64,000 nucleotides of DNA from JANQJA01 sp965267485 (GTDB lineage Bacteria > Pseudomonadota > Gammaproteobacteria > Pseudomonadales > Azotimanducaceae), in contig OZ254080.1 in NCBI GenBank assembly GCA_965267485.1, positions 1,612,001-1,676,000 on the forward strand. The letters run 5' to 3'. Positions within the stretch are counted from its first letter, which is position 1; each line of letters starts with the position of its first letter. Shown here one piece after another: positions 7,849-16,543 of this stretch. The translations under genes and the position numbers were made by a program. The notes beneath the pieces were generated by a model. The model made no database searches and was not told the origin of the DNA. It was given only the letters and a program-made list of their open reading frames with translations.

Positions 7849-8964
7849 CTATGCTGACGCTTCGGCCGTGTCGGCATCGTTCGCTGCATCCTCGAGAACG
7901 AAGCCATCCCACCGTGCCATGTAGTCCTGGAATTTCGGCGAGAGTCCCTCGCTGGCGAGATACTGGCGTGTCACCGGCAGGGAGACGGGCGTGAAGTCAG
8001 GGTCGGCCTGGCAGCGATCAGGAAAATCGTGATGCAGGATCGCGGCGCGGCCCAGCATGATCCAGTCGATTCCAGTGGCCATCGCCTCCCGTGCCTCAGC
8101 CGGCGTGCGGATCTGGCCGGCGACACCCAGACGCACATTCCCCCGCGGAATCGAGGCAAACCAGTCGATGAGTCGCTTGCCGCTGAAGTCCTCCTCCACG
8201 GGCGTCTTGAACACGTCCCAGAGGGACATGTCGAGAAAGTCGATGCTGTTCTCGGCGTAGAGTCGCTTGACCACGTCGATGATCTCGGCGATGTGCATAC
8301 CGAAGCGCTCGGGAGAGAGCCGGACGCCGACCATGAAATCTTCACCGCATGCGGCGCGAATACCGTCGATGATCTCGAACAGGATGCGCGAGCGGTTTTC
8401 GAGCGAGCCACCGTACTGATCGTCCCGTCGATTGATCTCGGGGCTCAGGAACTGGCAGATGATGTAGCCGTGGGCACCGTGGATTTCGACGCCATCAAAG
8501 CCGGCCGCCTCGGCGCGCACGGCGGCGGCGATGAAATCGTCGCGAAGCTGCTCGACCTCGGCAGTCGTCAGGGCACGTGCTCCGGTTTTCTCGTCGGCGC
8601 TGGGGCAGTGGGGTGCCTCGCCGATCAGCTCCGCCGGCGATCGCATGCCGGCATGATGAAGCTGGATGATCGCGATACTGTCTGACGCCCTGATCTCTGA
8701 TGCAAGCCGGGTCAGCCCCTCGATATGCTCGTCGGCGAATACGCCGAGCTGTCCGGGAAAGCCCTTGCCGACAGCCTGTACGTGGGCTGCACAGGTCATC
8801 GTCAGCCCGAAGCCGCCTTTGGCGCGCATCGTCAGCCAGTGGAATTCCTCGTCTGAAAGCGTGCCGTCTTCGTGGCTCTGGGAGTTGGTGAGCGGCGCCA
8901 GCATGAAGCGGTTCTTCATCGTTGGGCCGTGACTGAAGCTGAGGGGTTCGTAAAGCGCGTTCAA
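7849..8964 (-). CDS. NADH:flavin oxidoreductase, Old Yellow Enzyme family
   Basis: A 371-residue FMN-dependent TIM-barrel protein of the Old Yellow Enzyme class. Landmarks are the N-terminal TMKNRFMLAPLTNSQ strand, IIQLHHAGM, the DGVEIHGAHGYIICQFLSP segment, and the family hallmark RDDQYGGSLENRSR. The C-terminal VAGQIRTPAEAREAM and DWIMLGRAAI strands bind FMN phosphate. It lacks the C-terminal FeS/FAD extension of the long 2,4-dienoyl-CoA reductase type. It lies 44 bases downstream of the Rieske oxygenase on the same strand, so the two are probably co-transcribed. A role as reductase for, or in the same catabolic pathway as, that oxygenase is an inference. Confidence 0.88.
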   Translation of the reverse strand: MNALYEPLSFSHGPTMKNRFMLAPLTNSQSHEDGTLSDEEFHWLTMRAKGGFGLTMTCAAHVQAVGKGFPGQLGVFADEHIEGLTRLASEIRASDSIAIIQLHHAGMRSPAELIGEAPHCPSADEKTGARALTTAEVEQLRDDFIAAAVRAEAAGFDGVEIHGAHGYIICQFLSPEINRRDDQYGGSLENRSRILFEIIDGIRAACGEDFMVGVRLSPERFGMHIAEIIDVVKRLYAENSIDFLDMSLWDVFKTPVEEDFSGKRLIDWFASIPRGNVRLGVAGQIRTPAEAREAMATGIDWIMLGRAAILHHDFPDRCQADPDFTPVSLPVTRQYLASEGLSPKFQDYMARWDGFVLEDAANDADTAEASA

Positions 8965-9008
8965 AATCTCTCCACTGGAATCTGCTACGGGGCGGGCAGA
9001 TGCTATCG

Positions 9009-10193
9009 CTAGTTGCTGATGCGTTCCAGTGGACCGAGACCCAGGGCCTGCCGATAAGTGTTGTGGTAGTGGTGCAGCGCGGGCTCATTGCGACCGAACG
9101 TGAAGTACTCGAGCGCGCCTGAGAGAATACCCTGGTGGCTGCTGGCCGCAGCGACGTAGTCTTCCTGGTCGATCACCTCGGCGAATCCGTGGATACGCTG
9201 CTGGATGTCTTCGTAGTGGGCCTGCCCCTGGTCGGCCAGCGCCTGCGCTTCCGGGCTCAGATAGAAGCTGACCTGCGAGTGGCTCTGGTGGGGATTCTCA
9301 CCGTCGGGATAGACTCTGACCAGCGTCGGCCCCGCGCGCCCGAGGATCAGTTGAACATTGGGAAAGATGTAGTAGACGGGCAGCGTTGCGTCGAGCACGT
9401 TCCAGCTTGCCTCGGGCATCTCCCTCAGCGTTTCGATCTGTTTCTGGCAGAGCATCATTCGGTGGTTTCGGCCGAACGTGTCGTACATCTGCACGTTGCC
9501 GTAGATCGTCTCGGCCAGTGTGTTCCTGTGCAGGACATTGAAATGGTACGTTTCGCCGAACGTGTCGATGGCGAGCTTCCAGTTCATCGCGTGATCGAGG
9601 CGTGTTTCGCCTTCGTAGACGGACGCCGTGAAGTCCCAACTGGTGAACTCGGGTGCGAGTCCCTGCAGGTGGGCATCGATATCGACCGAGCCATCCGGGT
9701 TCGGGTTGACCCAGAGGATGCCGCAGGCCTCGGTGGCGGGAAGTTCCACAAGACCGTGGCAGGCGCGATCCACGGGGCCGAAGTGATCTTCTCGCGGCAC
9801 GGAGACCAGGTTGCCCGCTGTGCTATAGCTCCACGCATGGAATGGACACGAGAAGACGGTGCGACGGCCCCGGCGTTCTGATTCGACCATCGTGCCTCGA
9901 TGGGAGCAGACATTGAGGAACGCGCGAAAGGTCCCCTCGTTGTCTCGCGTCATCAGTACGGGTTTGCCGAGATCGTTCGATGTCATGAAAGCGCCGGGAC
10001 CGGTCAGATCGGGCGATAGTCCCATGGCGTGCGGGTAGTCCTGGAAGAACGTGGCCCATTCCCGGCTGGCCATGTCCGGGCAGGTGTAGCTCGAGACGGG
10101 GTTTCGAACCTGGCCGCCAGCATCGACATTGGTGCCGGTATCGAGATAGTGCATGAGCCCCTTGATGAGCCGTACCTGCTCGGAGTGCTCCAT
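9009..10193 (-). CDS. Rieske non-heme iron oxygenase, alpha subunit
   Basis: A 394-residue terminal oxygenase of the ring-hydroxylating/demethylating type. The Rieske [2Fe-2S] ligands are visible as C96-S-H98 (NVCSHRG) and C116-P-F-H119 (SCPFHAWSY). The mononuclear Fe site shows ETYHFNVLH, giving H217 and H222, and the C-terminal part has the aromatic-rich catalytic fold. Such enzymes hydroxylate aromatic rings, sterols or N-methyl compounds using electrons from a separate reductase. None with a ferredoxin-reductase signature is adjacent, but an Old-Yellow-Enzyme gene follows in the same direction. The substrate is unknown. It precedes that gene in a likely two-gene operon. Confidence 0.88.
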   Translation of the reverse strand: MEHSEQVRLIKGLMHYLDTGTNVDAGGQVRNPVSSYTCPDMASREWATFFQDYPHAMGLSPDLTGPGAFMTSNDLGKPVLMTRDNEGTFRAFLNVCSHRGTMVESERRGRRTVFSCPFHAWSYSTAGNLVSVPREDHFGPVDRACHGLVELPATEACGILWVNPNPDGSVDIDAHLQGLAPEFTSWDFTASVYEGETRLDHAMNWKLAIDTFGETYHFNVLHRNTLAETIYGNVQMYDTFGRNHRMMLCQKQIETLREMPEASWNVLDATLPVYYIFPNVQLILGRAGPTLVRVYPDGENPHQSHSQVSFYLSPEAQALADQGQAHYEDIQQRIHGFAEVIDQEDYVAAASSHQGILSGALEYFTFGRNEPALHHYHNTYRQALGLGPLERISN

Positions 10194-10250
10194 TCGGCGT
10201 GCCCTGGTGGCGGATCGAGGTACGAAGCTACGCCCGCCGGCAACGGCGTG

Positions 10251-10394
10251 TCAATTTCCGCGTCGCGCCTCGCGTTTGCAGCGTTCCGAACAGTAGCGAA
10301 CTGCTGCCCAGTCCCGCTTCCACTTGCGCCGCCAGGCAAACGGGCGGCGGCACCAGGCGCAGTCTTTCGTCGGCAGCTGTGATTTTCGGTGCAT
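10251..10394 (-). CDS. DUF2256 zinc-ribbon-like small protein
   Basis: A 47-residue protein matching the DUF2256 pattern: C12-A-W-C15 followed by RRPFAWRRKW and a second pair in YCSERC, so four cysteines likely bind one zinc. ATG at 10394, stop at 10251. It begins 8 bases after the photolyase stop, on the same strand. DUF2256 genes are often seen beside photolyase/cryptochrome genes, and the tight spacing here supports co-expression; the biochemical role is unknown. A longer frame reading through into the photolyase gene is a shadow and was not used. Confidence 0.85.
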   Translation of the reverse strand: MHRKSQLPTKDCAWCRRPFAWRRKWKRDWAAVRYCSERCKREARRGN

Positions 10395-10402
10395 CGGCGC
10401 CG

Positions 10403-11812
10403 TCAGCGCTTGATCGAGGCGAAAGCGTCCAGTGCGTTCTGGCGCGAGGCTTTCACATCGACGATTGGCTCGGGATAGTCGCGCCCGAGTTCGACGCCGG
10501 CCTCCTGTCGCACGAGTGGCGGGGCCTCCCACGGCTTGAAGAGGTACTTGTCGGGCAGGCCCTTCAGTTCGGGTACCCAGTGACGCGTGTACTCCCCGTC
10601 CTTGTCGAATTTTTCGCCCTGGGTCACCGGATTGAATACGCGAAAGTAGGGTGCGGCATCCGCGCCGCAACCGGCGATCCACTGCCAGCTGGCGCTGTTG
10701 CTCGCAAGATCGAAGTCGACGAGGCAATCCCGGAACCAGCGCTCGCCGTCGCGCCAGTGCAGCAGCAGGTTCTTGACGAGGAACGACCCCACCACCATTC
10801 GAACGCGGTTGTGCATGTAGCCGGTCTCCCAGAGTTCACGCATGCCGGCATCCACGATGGGATAGCCGGTCCGGCCCTGCTGCCAGCGCTCGAGCGCGGC
10901 GGCATTCTTGCGCCACGGAAAGTCATCGAACTTCTCCTGCCAGTTTTTCCAGGGCAGCTCCGGGAAGTGGTAGAGCTGGCTGTAGGAGAACTCACGCCAG
11001 CCGAGTTCGCTGAGAAAGTGGTCGAGATTGGTGCCGCTTCTGCCGTCTTTCGCAGCGTACCAGACCTGGTTCGGCGAGACTTCGCCGAAGTGCAGATGAG
11101 GCGAGAGACGCGAGACATAGCGCTTGGCCGGCAGATCGCGACCCTCCTTGTATCGCTGGATGCCCTGCGTGAGGAAGTCCTCGAGGCGGGCGTGCGCGCC
11201 GGCCTCACCGATTTCCCAGTAGGGCGCCATCTTTTTGTCCCAGCGGATCTCCGGTATCAGGCCCAGCGCATCCAGACCGTCGTGCTCGATGCCGGTGACC
11301 TCGAGATGTGCCGGCTCGCCGATTGGCTCCCTGGGGGGCGGTGCGGCAAGACAGCCACGCTTGTAGAACGGGGTGAAAACCTTGTAGGGCGTACCGTCAG
11401 CCTTGAGTGGCTCCCAGGGTTCCCACAGCAGCGAACCGTTGAAGCTCTGCACATCGACGCCGAGGTCGCGGAGGGCCGCCTTGATGTCGCGGTCACGCTC
11501 GATGCGCCAGGGTTCGTAGCAGCGGTTCCAGCAGACGGTCTTCACATCGTGCTCGCGAACGAGGGCCGGCAGGATCTCTCTGGCGTCGCCCGCGAAACAC
11601 GCGAGCTTGCCCCGCAGTGAATTGTCGAGTTGCTTGAGCGAGTGATGAAGCCACCAGCGACTGGCGGCGCCGGGCCTGCAGTCACCGGCATTGACGTCGT
11701 CGAGAATGAATAGCGGCAGCACGCGGCCGGCGTCGGCTGCTGCTGTCAGCGCGGGGTTGTCTGCGATCCGTAGATCCTGACGAAACCAGTGTATGGCGAT
11801 AGGGCGGGTCAT
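10403..11812 (-). CDS. phrB: Deoxyribodipyrimidine photolyase
   Basis: A 469-residue DNA photolyase that reverts UV-induced pyrimidine dimers using blue light. The N-terminal alpha/beta antenna domain opens with IHWFRQDLRIADNPAL. The C-terminal FAD domain carries WREFSYSQLYHFPEL, GYPIVDAGMRELWETGYMHN and SNSASWQWIAGCGADAAPYF, which contain FAD-contact and dimer-binding residues typical of class I CPD photolyases. Length is normal. DUF2256 follows 8 bases downstream. It is divergent from the SulP permease across about 47 bases. An antisense frame of similar length on the plus strand is a codon-bias shadow. Confidence 0.95.
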   Translation of the reverse strand: MTRPIAIHWFRQDLRIADNPALTAAADAGRVLPLFILDDVNAGDCRPGAASRWWLHHSLKQLDNSLRGKLACFAGDAREILPALVREHDVKTVCWNRCYEPWRIERDRDIKAALRDLGVDVQSFNGSLLWEPWEPLKADGTPYKVFTPFYKRGCLAAPPPREPIGEPAHLEVTGIEHDGLDALGLIPEIRWDKKMAPYWEIGEAGAHARLEDFLTQGIQRYKEGRDLPAKRYVSRLSPHLHFGEVSPNQVWYAAKDGRSGTNLDHFLSELGWREFSYSQLYHFPELPWKNWQEKFDDFPWRKNAAALERWQQGRTGYPIVDAGMRELWETGYMHNRVRMVVGSFLVKNLLLHWRDGERWFRDCLVDFDLASNSASWQWIAGCGADAAPYFRVFNPVTQGEKFDKDGEYTRHWVPELKGLPDKYLFKPWEAPPLVRQEAGVELGRDYPEPIVDVKASRQNALDAFASIKR

Positions 11813-11859
11813 GGCTTCATTCTACGCCGCCATGGCGGTGCCAGTTCAGGTCGGCAATA

Positions 11860-13602
11860 ATGCGCACCGGAGGGATGAACTTGATTCGCAGTCTGACGAG
11901 GCTCTTTCCCATTCTCGAATGGGGCCAACGCTACAATCTCGATACCGCGCGGCAGGATGTCATCGCCGGTACAATCGTACTGTTCATCACGGTACCGCAG
12001 GTGATCGCTTATGCCTTTCTCGCGGGCATGCCACCGGAAGCCGGTCTCTACGCGAGCCTGCTGGCGATCAGTTGCTACGCGATGCTGGGCAGCAGCCGGT
12101 CTCTTGCCGTCGGGCCGACCGCGATCGTGGCCATGATGACCCTCGAGTCGGTTTCCCGTGTCGCCGCGCCGGGTACCGAGGAGTATGTGCGGGTGGCAAC
12201 GCAGTTGGCGTTGCTCACGGGTCTGGTGCTGATCTTCCTGCGCATTGTCAATTTCGGTGCGGTGGTCAGCTTCCTGTCCCACGCTGTAGTGACCGGCTTC
12301 ATCTCTGCGGCGGCCTTGCTGATCATCTCGAACCAGATCCCTTTGCTGCTGGGTGTGAGTAACCCGGGTTCGACGGATATCGTCTCGCTGAGTGCCCATG
12401 TCGCGCGCCAGCTCCCGGAGATCAGCATGCCGACCCTCGTGATTTCGGCGGTGACGATTGTCGGCCTGCTGTGGTGCCGCTTCAGCCTGGGCAAGTGGCT
12501 GTCGCGTGCCGGCCTGTCCGAGGTCTGGGTCAGCAGTATCGTGCGCTCGGCGCCGATGTACGCGGTCATCCTCGGCGTCGCTGCGGTCGCAGGGTTCTCG
12601 CTGGATGCGCGTTACAGCGTGGCGGTTGTCGGCGATCTGCCGAACCAGCTTCCATCTCTGCACCTCGTCGTGTTCACGTGGCAAGAGGCCACCGACCTTT
12701 TGCCCTCCGCCGTCTTGATCGCCATGGTCGTCTTCATGGAGAGCATGTCGGTCGGCACGGCTGTCGCGAGCAAAAATCGCGAGCATCTCGATGCAAACCA
12801 GGAACTGACGGGGCTGGGTGCTGCAAACGTTGGCGCGGCGCTGGTTGGCGGCTTCCCGGTCGCCGGCAGTTTTGCCCGCACCGTGGTGAACTTCAGTTCC
12901 GGTGCAAGGACCCAGGCGGCGGCGCTGGTCACCGCTGTGCTACTTGTCGTTTCACTGCTCGCACTGACGCCGCTTTTCTACAGCCTGCCGAGAGCGGTGC
13001 TGTCGGCGATCATCGTGATCTCGGCGATACAGCTTATCGACATTTCCGGTATCCGGAAGATATTCGCGTTCAACAACATTGATGCGATCACGTTCGGCTT
13101 CACGTTTGTCGCCGTGCTCGCTGTGGGCGTCGAGATGGGTATTCTCGTCGGCATTCTCATCTCGTTCATCCTGCTCATCCGTGCGAGCAGCAAGCCCCAT
13201 ATTGCCGTCGTTGGGCGCTGGGAGGATTCGGGGCACTTTCGGAATGTGCTGCGATACGACGTCGCCACGTCAGAGAAGGTGCTGGCGGTGCGCGTCGACG
13301 AAAGCCTCTACTTCGTGAATACCCGGTATATCGAAAACTACCTGCTGAACCGGGTGGCCGATGCGCCCCAGGTCGAGCATGTACTGCTGATCTGTTCCGC
13401 GACGAACTTCATCGACTCGAGCGGTCTCGAGATGCTTGAGCACCTGCAGGAGAATCTCGCGGAGGTTGGCATCACCCTTCACCTCTCTGAGGTGAAGGGT
13501 CCGGTGATGGATCAGCTCAAGGAAACCAGCTTCTACGCGAACATGGCGGGCCGCGTGTTCTTCACCACTGACATCGCCATGCGGGAACTGGGCGGCGTCT
13601 AG
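11860..13602 (+). CDS. SulP-family anion permease with STAS domain
   Basis: A 580-residue SulP/SLC26-type inner-membrane transporter. Ten to twelve hydrophobic segments occupy roughly residues 25-430, including DVIAGTIVLFITVPQVIAYA and the FPVAGSFARTVVNFSSGART signature. The C-terminus is a cytoplasmic STAS domain around residues 450-570 containing LICSATNFIDSSGLEMLEHL. Substrates in the family are sulfate, bicarbonate, nitrate or dicarboxylates; no context gene narrows this. The start is ambiguous: ATG at 11860 has little ribosome-binding sequence, while GGAGGG at 11868-11874 sits directly before the ATG at 11875 and seven bases before a TTG at 11881. Confidence 0.9.
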   Translation: MRTGGMNLIRSLTRLFPILEWGQRYNLDTARQDVIAGTIVLFITVPQVIAYAFLAGMPPEAGLYASLLAISCYAMLGSSRSLAVGPTAIVAMMTLESVSRVAAPGTEEYVRVATQLALLTGLVLIFLRIVNFGAVVSFLSHAVVTGFISAAALLIISNQIPLLLGVSNPGSTDIVSLSAHVARQLPEISMPTLVISAVTIVGLLWCRFSLGKWLSRAGLSEVWVSSIVRSAPMYAVILGVAAVAGFSLDARYSVAVVGDLPNQLPSLHLVVFTWQEATDLLPSAVLIAMVVFMESMSVGTAVASKNREHLDANQELTGLGAANVGAALVGGFPVAGSFARTVVNFSSGARTQAAALVTAVLLVVSLLALTPLFYSLPRAVLSAIIVISAIQLIDISGIRKIFAFNNIDAITFGFTFVAVLAVGVEMGILVGILISFILLIRASSKPHIAVVGRWEDSGHFRNVLRYDVATSEKVLAVRVDESLYFVNTRYIENYLLNRVADAPQVEHVLLICSATNFIDSSGLEMLEHLQENLAEVGITLHLSEVKGPVMDQLKETSFYANMAGRVFFTTDIAMRELGGV

Positions 13603-13612
13603 GGGCTCCCGC

Positions 13613-14383
13613 TCAGAAGCTGTCCTTGCGGCGCCGGGTTTCTGCGAAGACTTCCACCAGGTCGGCACCGGTGAGGCCAAGCGTCTCCTGCAGGTCTTCG
13701 CTCATCGGTCTCAAAAACGGGTTTGTGGCCTTTTCCAGACCAATTGTCGACGGGACGGTCGGCTGGCCTTTGGCGCGAAGATCGTCAATCTCACGTGCTC
13801 GTGCCTGCAGTGCCTCGTTTTGTGGCTCGACCGTCACCGCAAACCGTGCGTTGGCCTGCGTGTACTCGTGGGCGCAATACACGACCGTGTCGTCGGGCAG
13901 ATCGCGCAGCTTTTGCAGGCTGTCCCACATCTGCGCCGGTGTTCCCTCGAACAGTCGACCGCAGCCGAGCGCGAACAGCGCATCGCCACAGAACAAGAGG
14001 TGTTCCTGTGTGAAGAAATACGCGATGTGACCGATCGTGTGACCACTGACGTCAAACACCCGAACCTCGTGCTCGCCAAACGTGAATGCTTCGCCGTCGC
14101 CCACCTTGACGTCGATGCCGGGAATCCGGGACGCATCACTTGCCGACCCGACGACCTGGCAGCCCCATTGCGCCTTGAGTGCCTCGTTACCGCCGGCGTG
14201 GTCGAAATGGTGATGGGTATTCAGGATGTGGGTCAGCTTCCAGCCCTTCTGTTCCAGCGCCGCATTGATCGGTTCCACCTCCGGCGTGTCGATCGCGGCG
14301 GTGAAGCCGGATGCCGGGTCGTGAACCAGATATCCATAGTTGTCGTTGAGGCAGGGAAACTGATGCACTTCGAGGTTGGCCAT
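13613..14383 (-). CDS. gloB: Hydroxyacylglutathione hydrolase (glyoxalase II)
   Basis: A 256-residue metallo-beta-lactamase-fold hydrolase that splits S-lactoylglutathione to lactate and glutathione in methylglyoxal detoxification. The binuclear metal motif is T-H57-H-H59-F-D61-H62, and later metal ligands sit in DVSGHTIGH and CAHEYTQAN. The C-terminal glutathione-binding helices end in FAETRRRKDSF. The start is set at the Met at 14383 (MANLEVHQFP), with AGGAG spaced correctly upstream; the longer frame to 14434 lacks homology. A VOC-fold gene starts divergently at 14467, which fits a glyoxal-detoxification neighbourhood, although that protein is not a clear GloA. Confidence 0.93.
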   Translation of the reverse strand: MANLEVHQFPCLNDNYGYLVHDPASGFTAAIDTPEVEPINAALEQKGWKLTHILNTHHHFDHAGGNEALKAQWGCQVVGSASDASRIPGIDVKVGDGEAFTFGEHEVRVFDVSGHTIGHIAYFFTQEHLLFCGDALFALGCGRLFEGTPAQMWDSLQKLRDLPDDTVVYCAHEYTQANARFAVTVEPQNEALQARAREIDDLRAKGQPTVPSTIGLEKATNPFLRPMSEDLQETLGLTGADLVEVFAETRRRKDSF

Positions 14384-14466
14384 GGTGCGCTCCTGGGTAG
14401 CAGATGATCGACCGTGGCAACGATAGCGACTCATTCTGACCGGCTCAAGGGTGATACGATGGCGAC

Positions 14467-14883
14467 ATGAACAATCCGATACCGATACAGGGGCTCGATC
14501 ACGTCGTCCTCCGCGTTACGGACGTCGAGGCAGTTGTTGCATTTTATACCGGCGTGCTGCAATGCCCGATCGAACGTCGCAACGACGAAATCGGCCTCAT
14601 TCAGCTTCGTGCCGGCGACGCGCTGATCGACATTGTGCCGGTCGACAGCAAGCTGGGCGCAATGGGTGGCCCGGCACCCGGTGCCGACGGCCACAATCTC
14701 GACCACTTCTGTCTGCGGCTGCGCCGCTTCGACGAGGAAGAGATTCTGGCGTACCTCGCCGAGGCGGGTATTGAGAACGACGGGGCAGGAACGCGCTACG
14801 GTGCCGACGGCTACGGCCCGTCAATCTATATCCGCGACCCCGCCGGCAATACGGTGGAACTCAAGGGACCGTCGGGACGATGA
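14467..14883 (+). CDS. VOC-family (glyoxalase/dioxygenase-fold) protein
   Basis: A 138-residue vicinal-oxygen-chelate protein with two beta-alpha-beta-beta-beta modules. LDHVVLRVTDVEAVVAFYT starts the first and NLDHFCLRL the second, and the C-terminal DPAGNTVELKG supplies the last metal-side Glu. Metal ligands are probably His (LDH), His (LDHF) and Glu (VEL). Members include glyoxalase I, dioxygenases and resistance proteins; the exact reaction is not clear. It overlaps the racemase start by 4 bases (ATGA), so the two are translationally coupled, and it is divergent from gloB across about 83 bases. Confidence 0.85.
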   Translation: MNNPIPIQGLDHVVLRVTDVEAVVAFYTGVLQCPIERRNDEIGLIQLRAGDALIDIVPVDSKLGAMGGPAPGADGHNLDHFCLRLRRFDEEEILAYLAEAGIENDGAGTRYGADGYGPSIYIRDPAGNTVELKGPSGR

Positions 14884-15572
14884 AGCGGCTGGGCCTCCTG
14901 GGCGGTATGAGCTGGGAGTCGACGGCAAGTTACTACGGGATGATCAACCGCGAGGTCGCACGGCGTCTGGGCGGACTCCACTCCGCTGACCTCGTGCTTC
15001 ACAGTGTCGACTTTGCCCCGCTGGCGGCCATGCAGCAGGCCGGTGACTGGGATGCCATCGGGCAGTATCTGGCGGCAGCGGCGCGGTCGCTCGTCGCCCA
15101 GGGTGCGAGTGCGATCGTGCTGTGTACGAACACGATGCACAAGGTCGCACCGCAGATTGAGGCCGCGATCGATGTGCCGCTCCTTCACATTGTCGAGCCC
15201 ACCGGGCGTGCGTTGGCCGCGGCCGGCGTTGAGCGCGTCGGATTGCTGGGCACGCGTTTCACGCTGACCGGGGATTTCTACATTGGCAAGCTCGAGCGTG
15301 ACCACGGCGTCGAGGTTCTGGTACCGGAAGCGGATGCGATTGATCGGGTCAACACCATCATCTTCGAAGAGCTTTGTATGGGCATTACGCGATCGTCATC
15401 CCGTGCGTACTTCATTGACACCGTCGCTGATCTGGAGCGCCGGGGCGCAGATGCCGTCATCCTTGGCTGCACCGAAATCGGGTTGCTGGTTTCGTCTTCT
15501 GACCTGCCCGTGCCAGCATTCGATACAACCCGCCTGCACGCCGAGTCCGCTGTTCAGTTCGCGTTGACGTAG
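14880..15572 (+). CDS. Aspartate/glutamate racemase family protein
   Basis: A 230-residue PLP-independent amino-acid racemase. The two catalytic cysteines are visible as C82 in IVLCTNTMHK and C197 in ILGCTEIGLL, and the N-terminal LGLLGGMSWESTASYY is typical of the YgeA/RacD branch. Members interconvert L and D forms of Asp, Glu or other amino acids; substrate specificity is not predictable. Its ATG overlaps the VOC gene stop by 4 bases. At its 3' end it overlaps the convergent unknown gene by 19 bases. Confidence 0.88.
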   Translation: MKRLGLLGGMSWESTASYYGMINREVARRLGGLHSADLVLHSVDFAPLAAMQQAGDWDAIGQYLAAAARSLVAQGASAIVLCTNTMHKVAPQIEAAIDVPLLHIVEPTGRALAAAGVERVGLLGTRFTLTGDFYIGKLERDHGVEVLVPEADAIDRVNTIIFEELCMGITRSSSRAYFIDTVADLERRGADAVILGCTEIGLLVSSSDLPVPAFDTTRLHAESAVQFALT

Positions 15573-16003
15573 ACAACCTTGTCGAGGTTCACGATGAGCT
15601 TTTTGCCCTGGCGGTAAAGGGTCATGAAGTTGCCCTCTGCATTCAGGATGTCAGAGACCCGCGCTTCCTCGGCGAGGGTTGGAAACACGACACCGTAGAG
15701 CGTGATCGCATTGGTGAAATGCACGACCAGCGAGCGTGGCTCGAGCGGTGTCTGCGCGCTCGCTTCCTCGTCGGTCTGGTCTGTTTCGATGTAGACGACG
15801 TGGGATTTGTTGATGAGCCGGTAGGCGCCGGCATCGCTCCTGAATGAGAAGAACTTGTCCGGGTCGATATTCAGGTAGTCCTCGACTTCCGGGTTGCCAC
15901 CGGGAGAGACAAGATCCTCGGTGACAAAAACCGAGCCGGGGATGGACTCCTCGTTGACGAGGTGGACAACGATCGAAACCTGGATCTTCGGGATTTCGTA
16001 CAT
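15554..16003 (-). CDS. Unknown protein with two related beta-rich halves
   Basis: A soluble 149-residue protein. The two halves look alike: each has a hydrophobic strand pair (VVHLVNEESIPGSVF and VVHFTNAITLYGVVF), a short loop with a hydrophobic/acidic LNI or LNA element, then an F..L or F..Y strand and a closing strand (LINKSHVVYIE and IVNLDKVVYVN). This points to an internal duplication of a small barrel-like domain, resembling the DUF6812-type fold, but I assign that only tentatively. The frame is convincing, with ATG at 16003 behind a GGAGAT ribosome-binding site. It lies 28 bases beyond the Nudix stop in the same direction, so it is probably the last gene of the AAA-Nudix operon. Confidence 0.6.
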   Translation of the reverse strand: MYEIPKIQVSIVVHLVNEESIPGSVFVTEDLVSPGGNPEVEDYLNIDPDKFFSFRSDAGAYRLINKSHVVYIETDQTDEEASAQTPLEPRSLVVHFTNAITLYGVVFPTLAEEARVSDILNAEGNFMTLYRQGKKLIVNLDKVVYVNAN

Positions 16004-16031
16004 ACAGGATCTCCGCGGGTGCCTCGGCCGG

Positions 16032-16529
16032 TCAGTCTCGTGAACCGAATTCTACCCTGTGGTCGAGCAGCGATTCTCCCTCGAAGGTGAACCAGCCCCG
16101 CACCGTCTTACCCTCCAGCACCTCCCGCAGCCACAGCCGGTCGTCCTCCCACATTTCGTCGAAGGGCAACTCGCGAATGTCGATCCACAGCGGGATCGCC
16201 TCTTCGGTTTCCGAGGGCTCGCCGCGATAGTCAGCCGCGACGAACAGGTGTGCGTGAATGCAGGGCATCTCGTCTTCGGCATGGAAGAAGAGTTCACCGG
16301 CAGGGGTAACGTCCAGCGCGTCGATCAGCAGTTCTTCCTGCGTTTCGCGGATGGCGCATTCCTCCGGTGTCTCGCCTGGTTCGATGCGACCGCCGGGGCC
16401 ATTGATCTTGCCAGCCCCGAGTCCGCGCTTCTTGCGAATCAGCAGGACTTTCTGATCGCGCTGGACGAACATCAACGTTGCCACCTGTTCCGGCTGCCAG
16501 TTGTCCCAGTCGACGTCAGTCACTCTCAT
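16032..16529 (-). CDS. Nudix hydrolase, MutT/MTH1-like
   Basis: A 165-residue Nudix hydrolase. The Nudix box GGRIEPGETPEECAIRETQE followed by ELLI matches GX5EX7REUXEEXGU, so it should hydrolyse a nucleoside diphosphate linkage. The preceding LLIRKKRGLGAGKINGPGG resembles the MTH1/NUDT1 and 8-oxo-dGTPase group, which removes oxidised nucleotides. It starts at the base next to the AAA ATPase stop, within a 14-bp tandem duplication (16516-16543), and is clearly co-transcribed with that gene. The Fpg/Nei glycosylase further upstream on the same strand supports an oxidative-damage role. Substrate identity is inferred. Confidence 0.88.
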   Translation of the reverse strand: MRVTDVDWDNWQPEQVATLMFVQRDQKVLLIRKKRGLGAGKINGPGGRIEPGETPEECAIRETQEELLIDALDVTPAGELFFHAEDEMPCIHAHLFVAADYRGEPSETEEAIPLWIDIRELPFDEMWEDDRLWLREVLEGKTVRGWFTFEGESLLDHRVEFGSRD

Positions 16530-16543
16530 TCAGTCACTCTCAT
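16516..16543. repeat. 14-bp tandem duplication spanning a stop/start junction
   Basis: Two perfect back-to-back copies of TCAGTCACTCTCAT. On the minus strand they read ATGAGAGTGACTGA twice: the first copy holds the last codons and stop of the AAA ATPase and the second holds the first codons of the Nudix gene. With only one copy the two genes would overlap by about 14 bases. Confidence 0.9.

Noticed and set aside
10199..11620. 473-residue plus-strand frame antisense to the photolyase
   Set aside because: It mirrors a well-supported gene, has no recognisable motifs or ribosome-binding site, and arises from high-GC codon bias.
15554..15572. Overlap of convergent genes as a sign of a false gene
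   Set aside because: Both proteins read well to their stops; short 3' overlaps recur in this window (2769-2772, 24387-24396, 33941-33989), so the overlap alone is not evidence against either.
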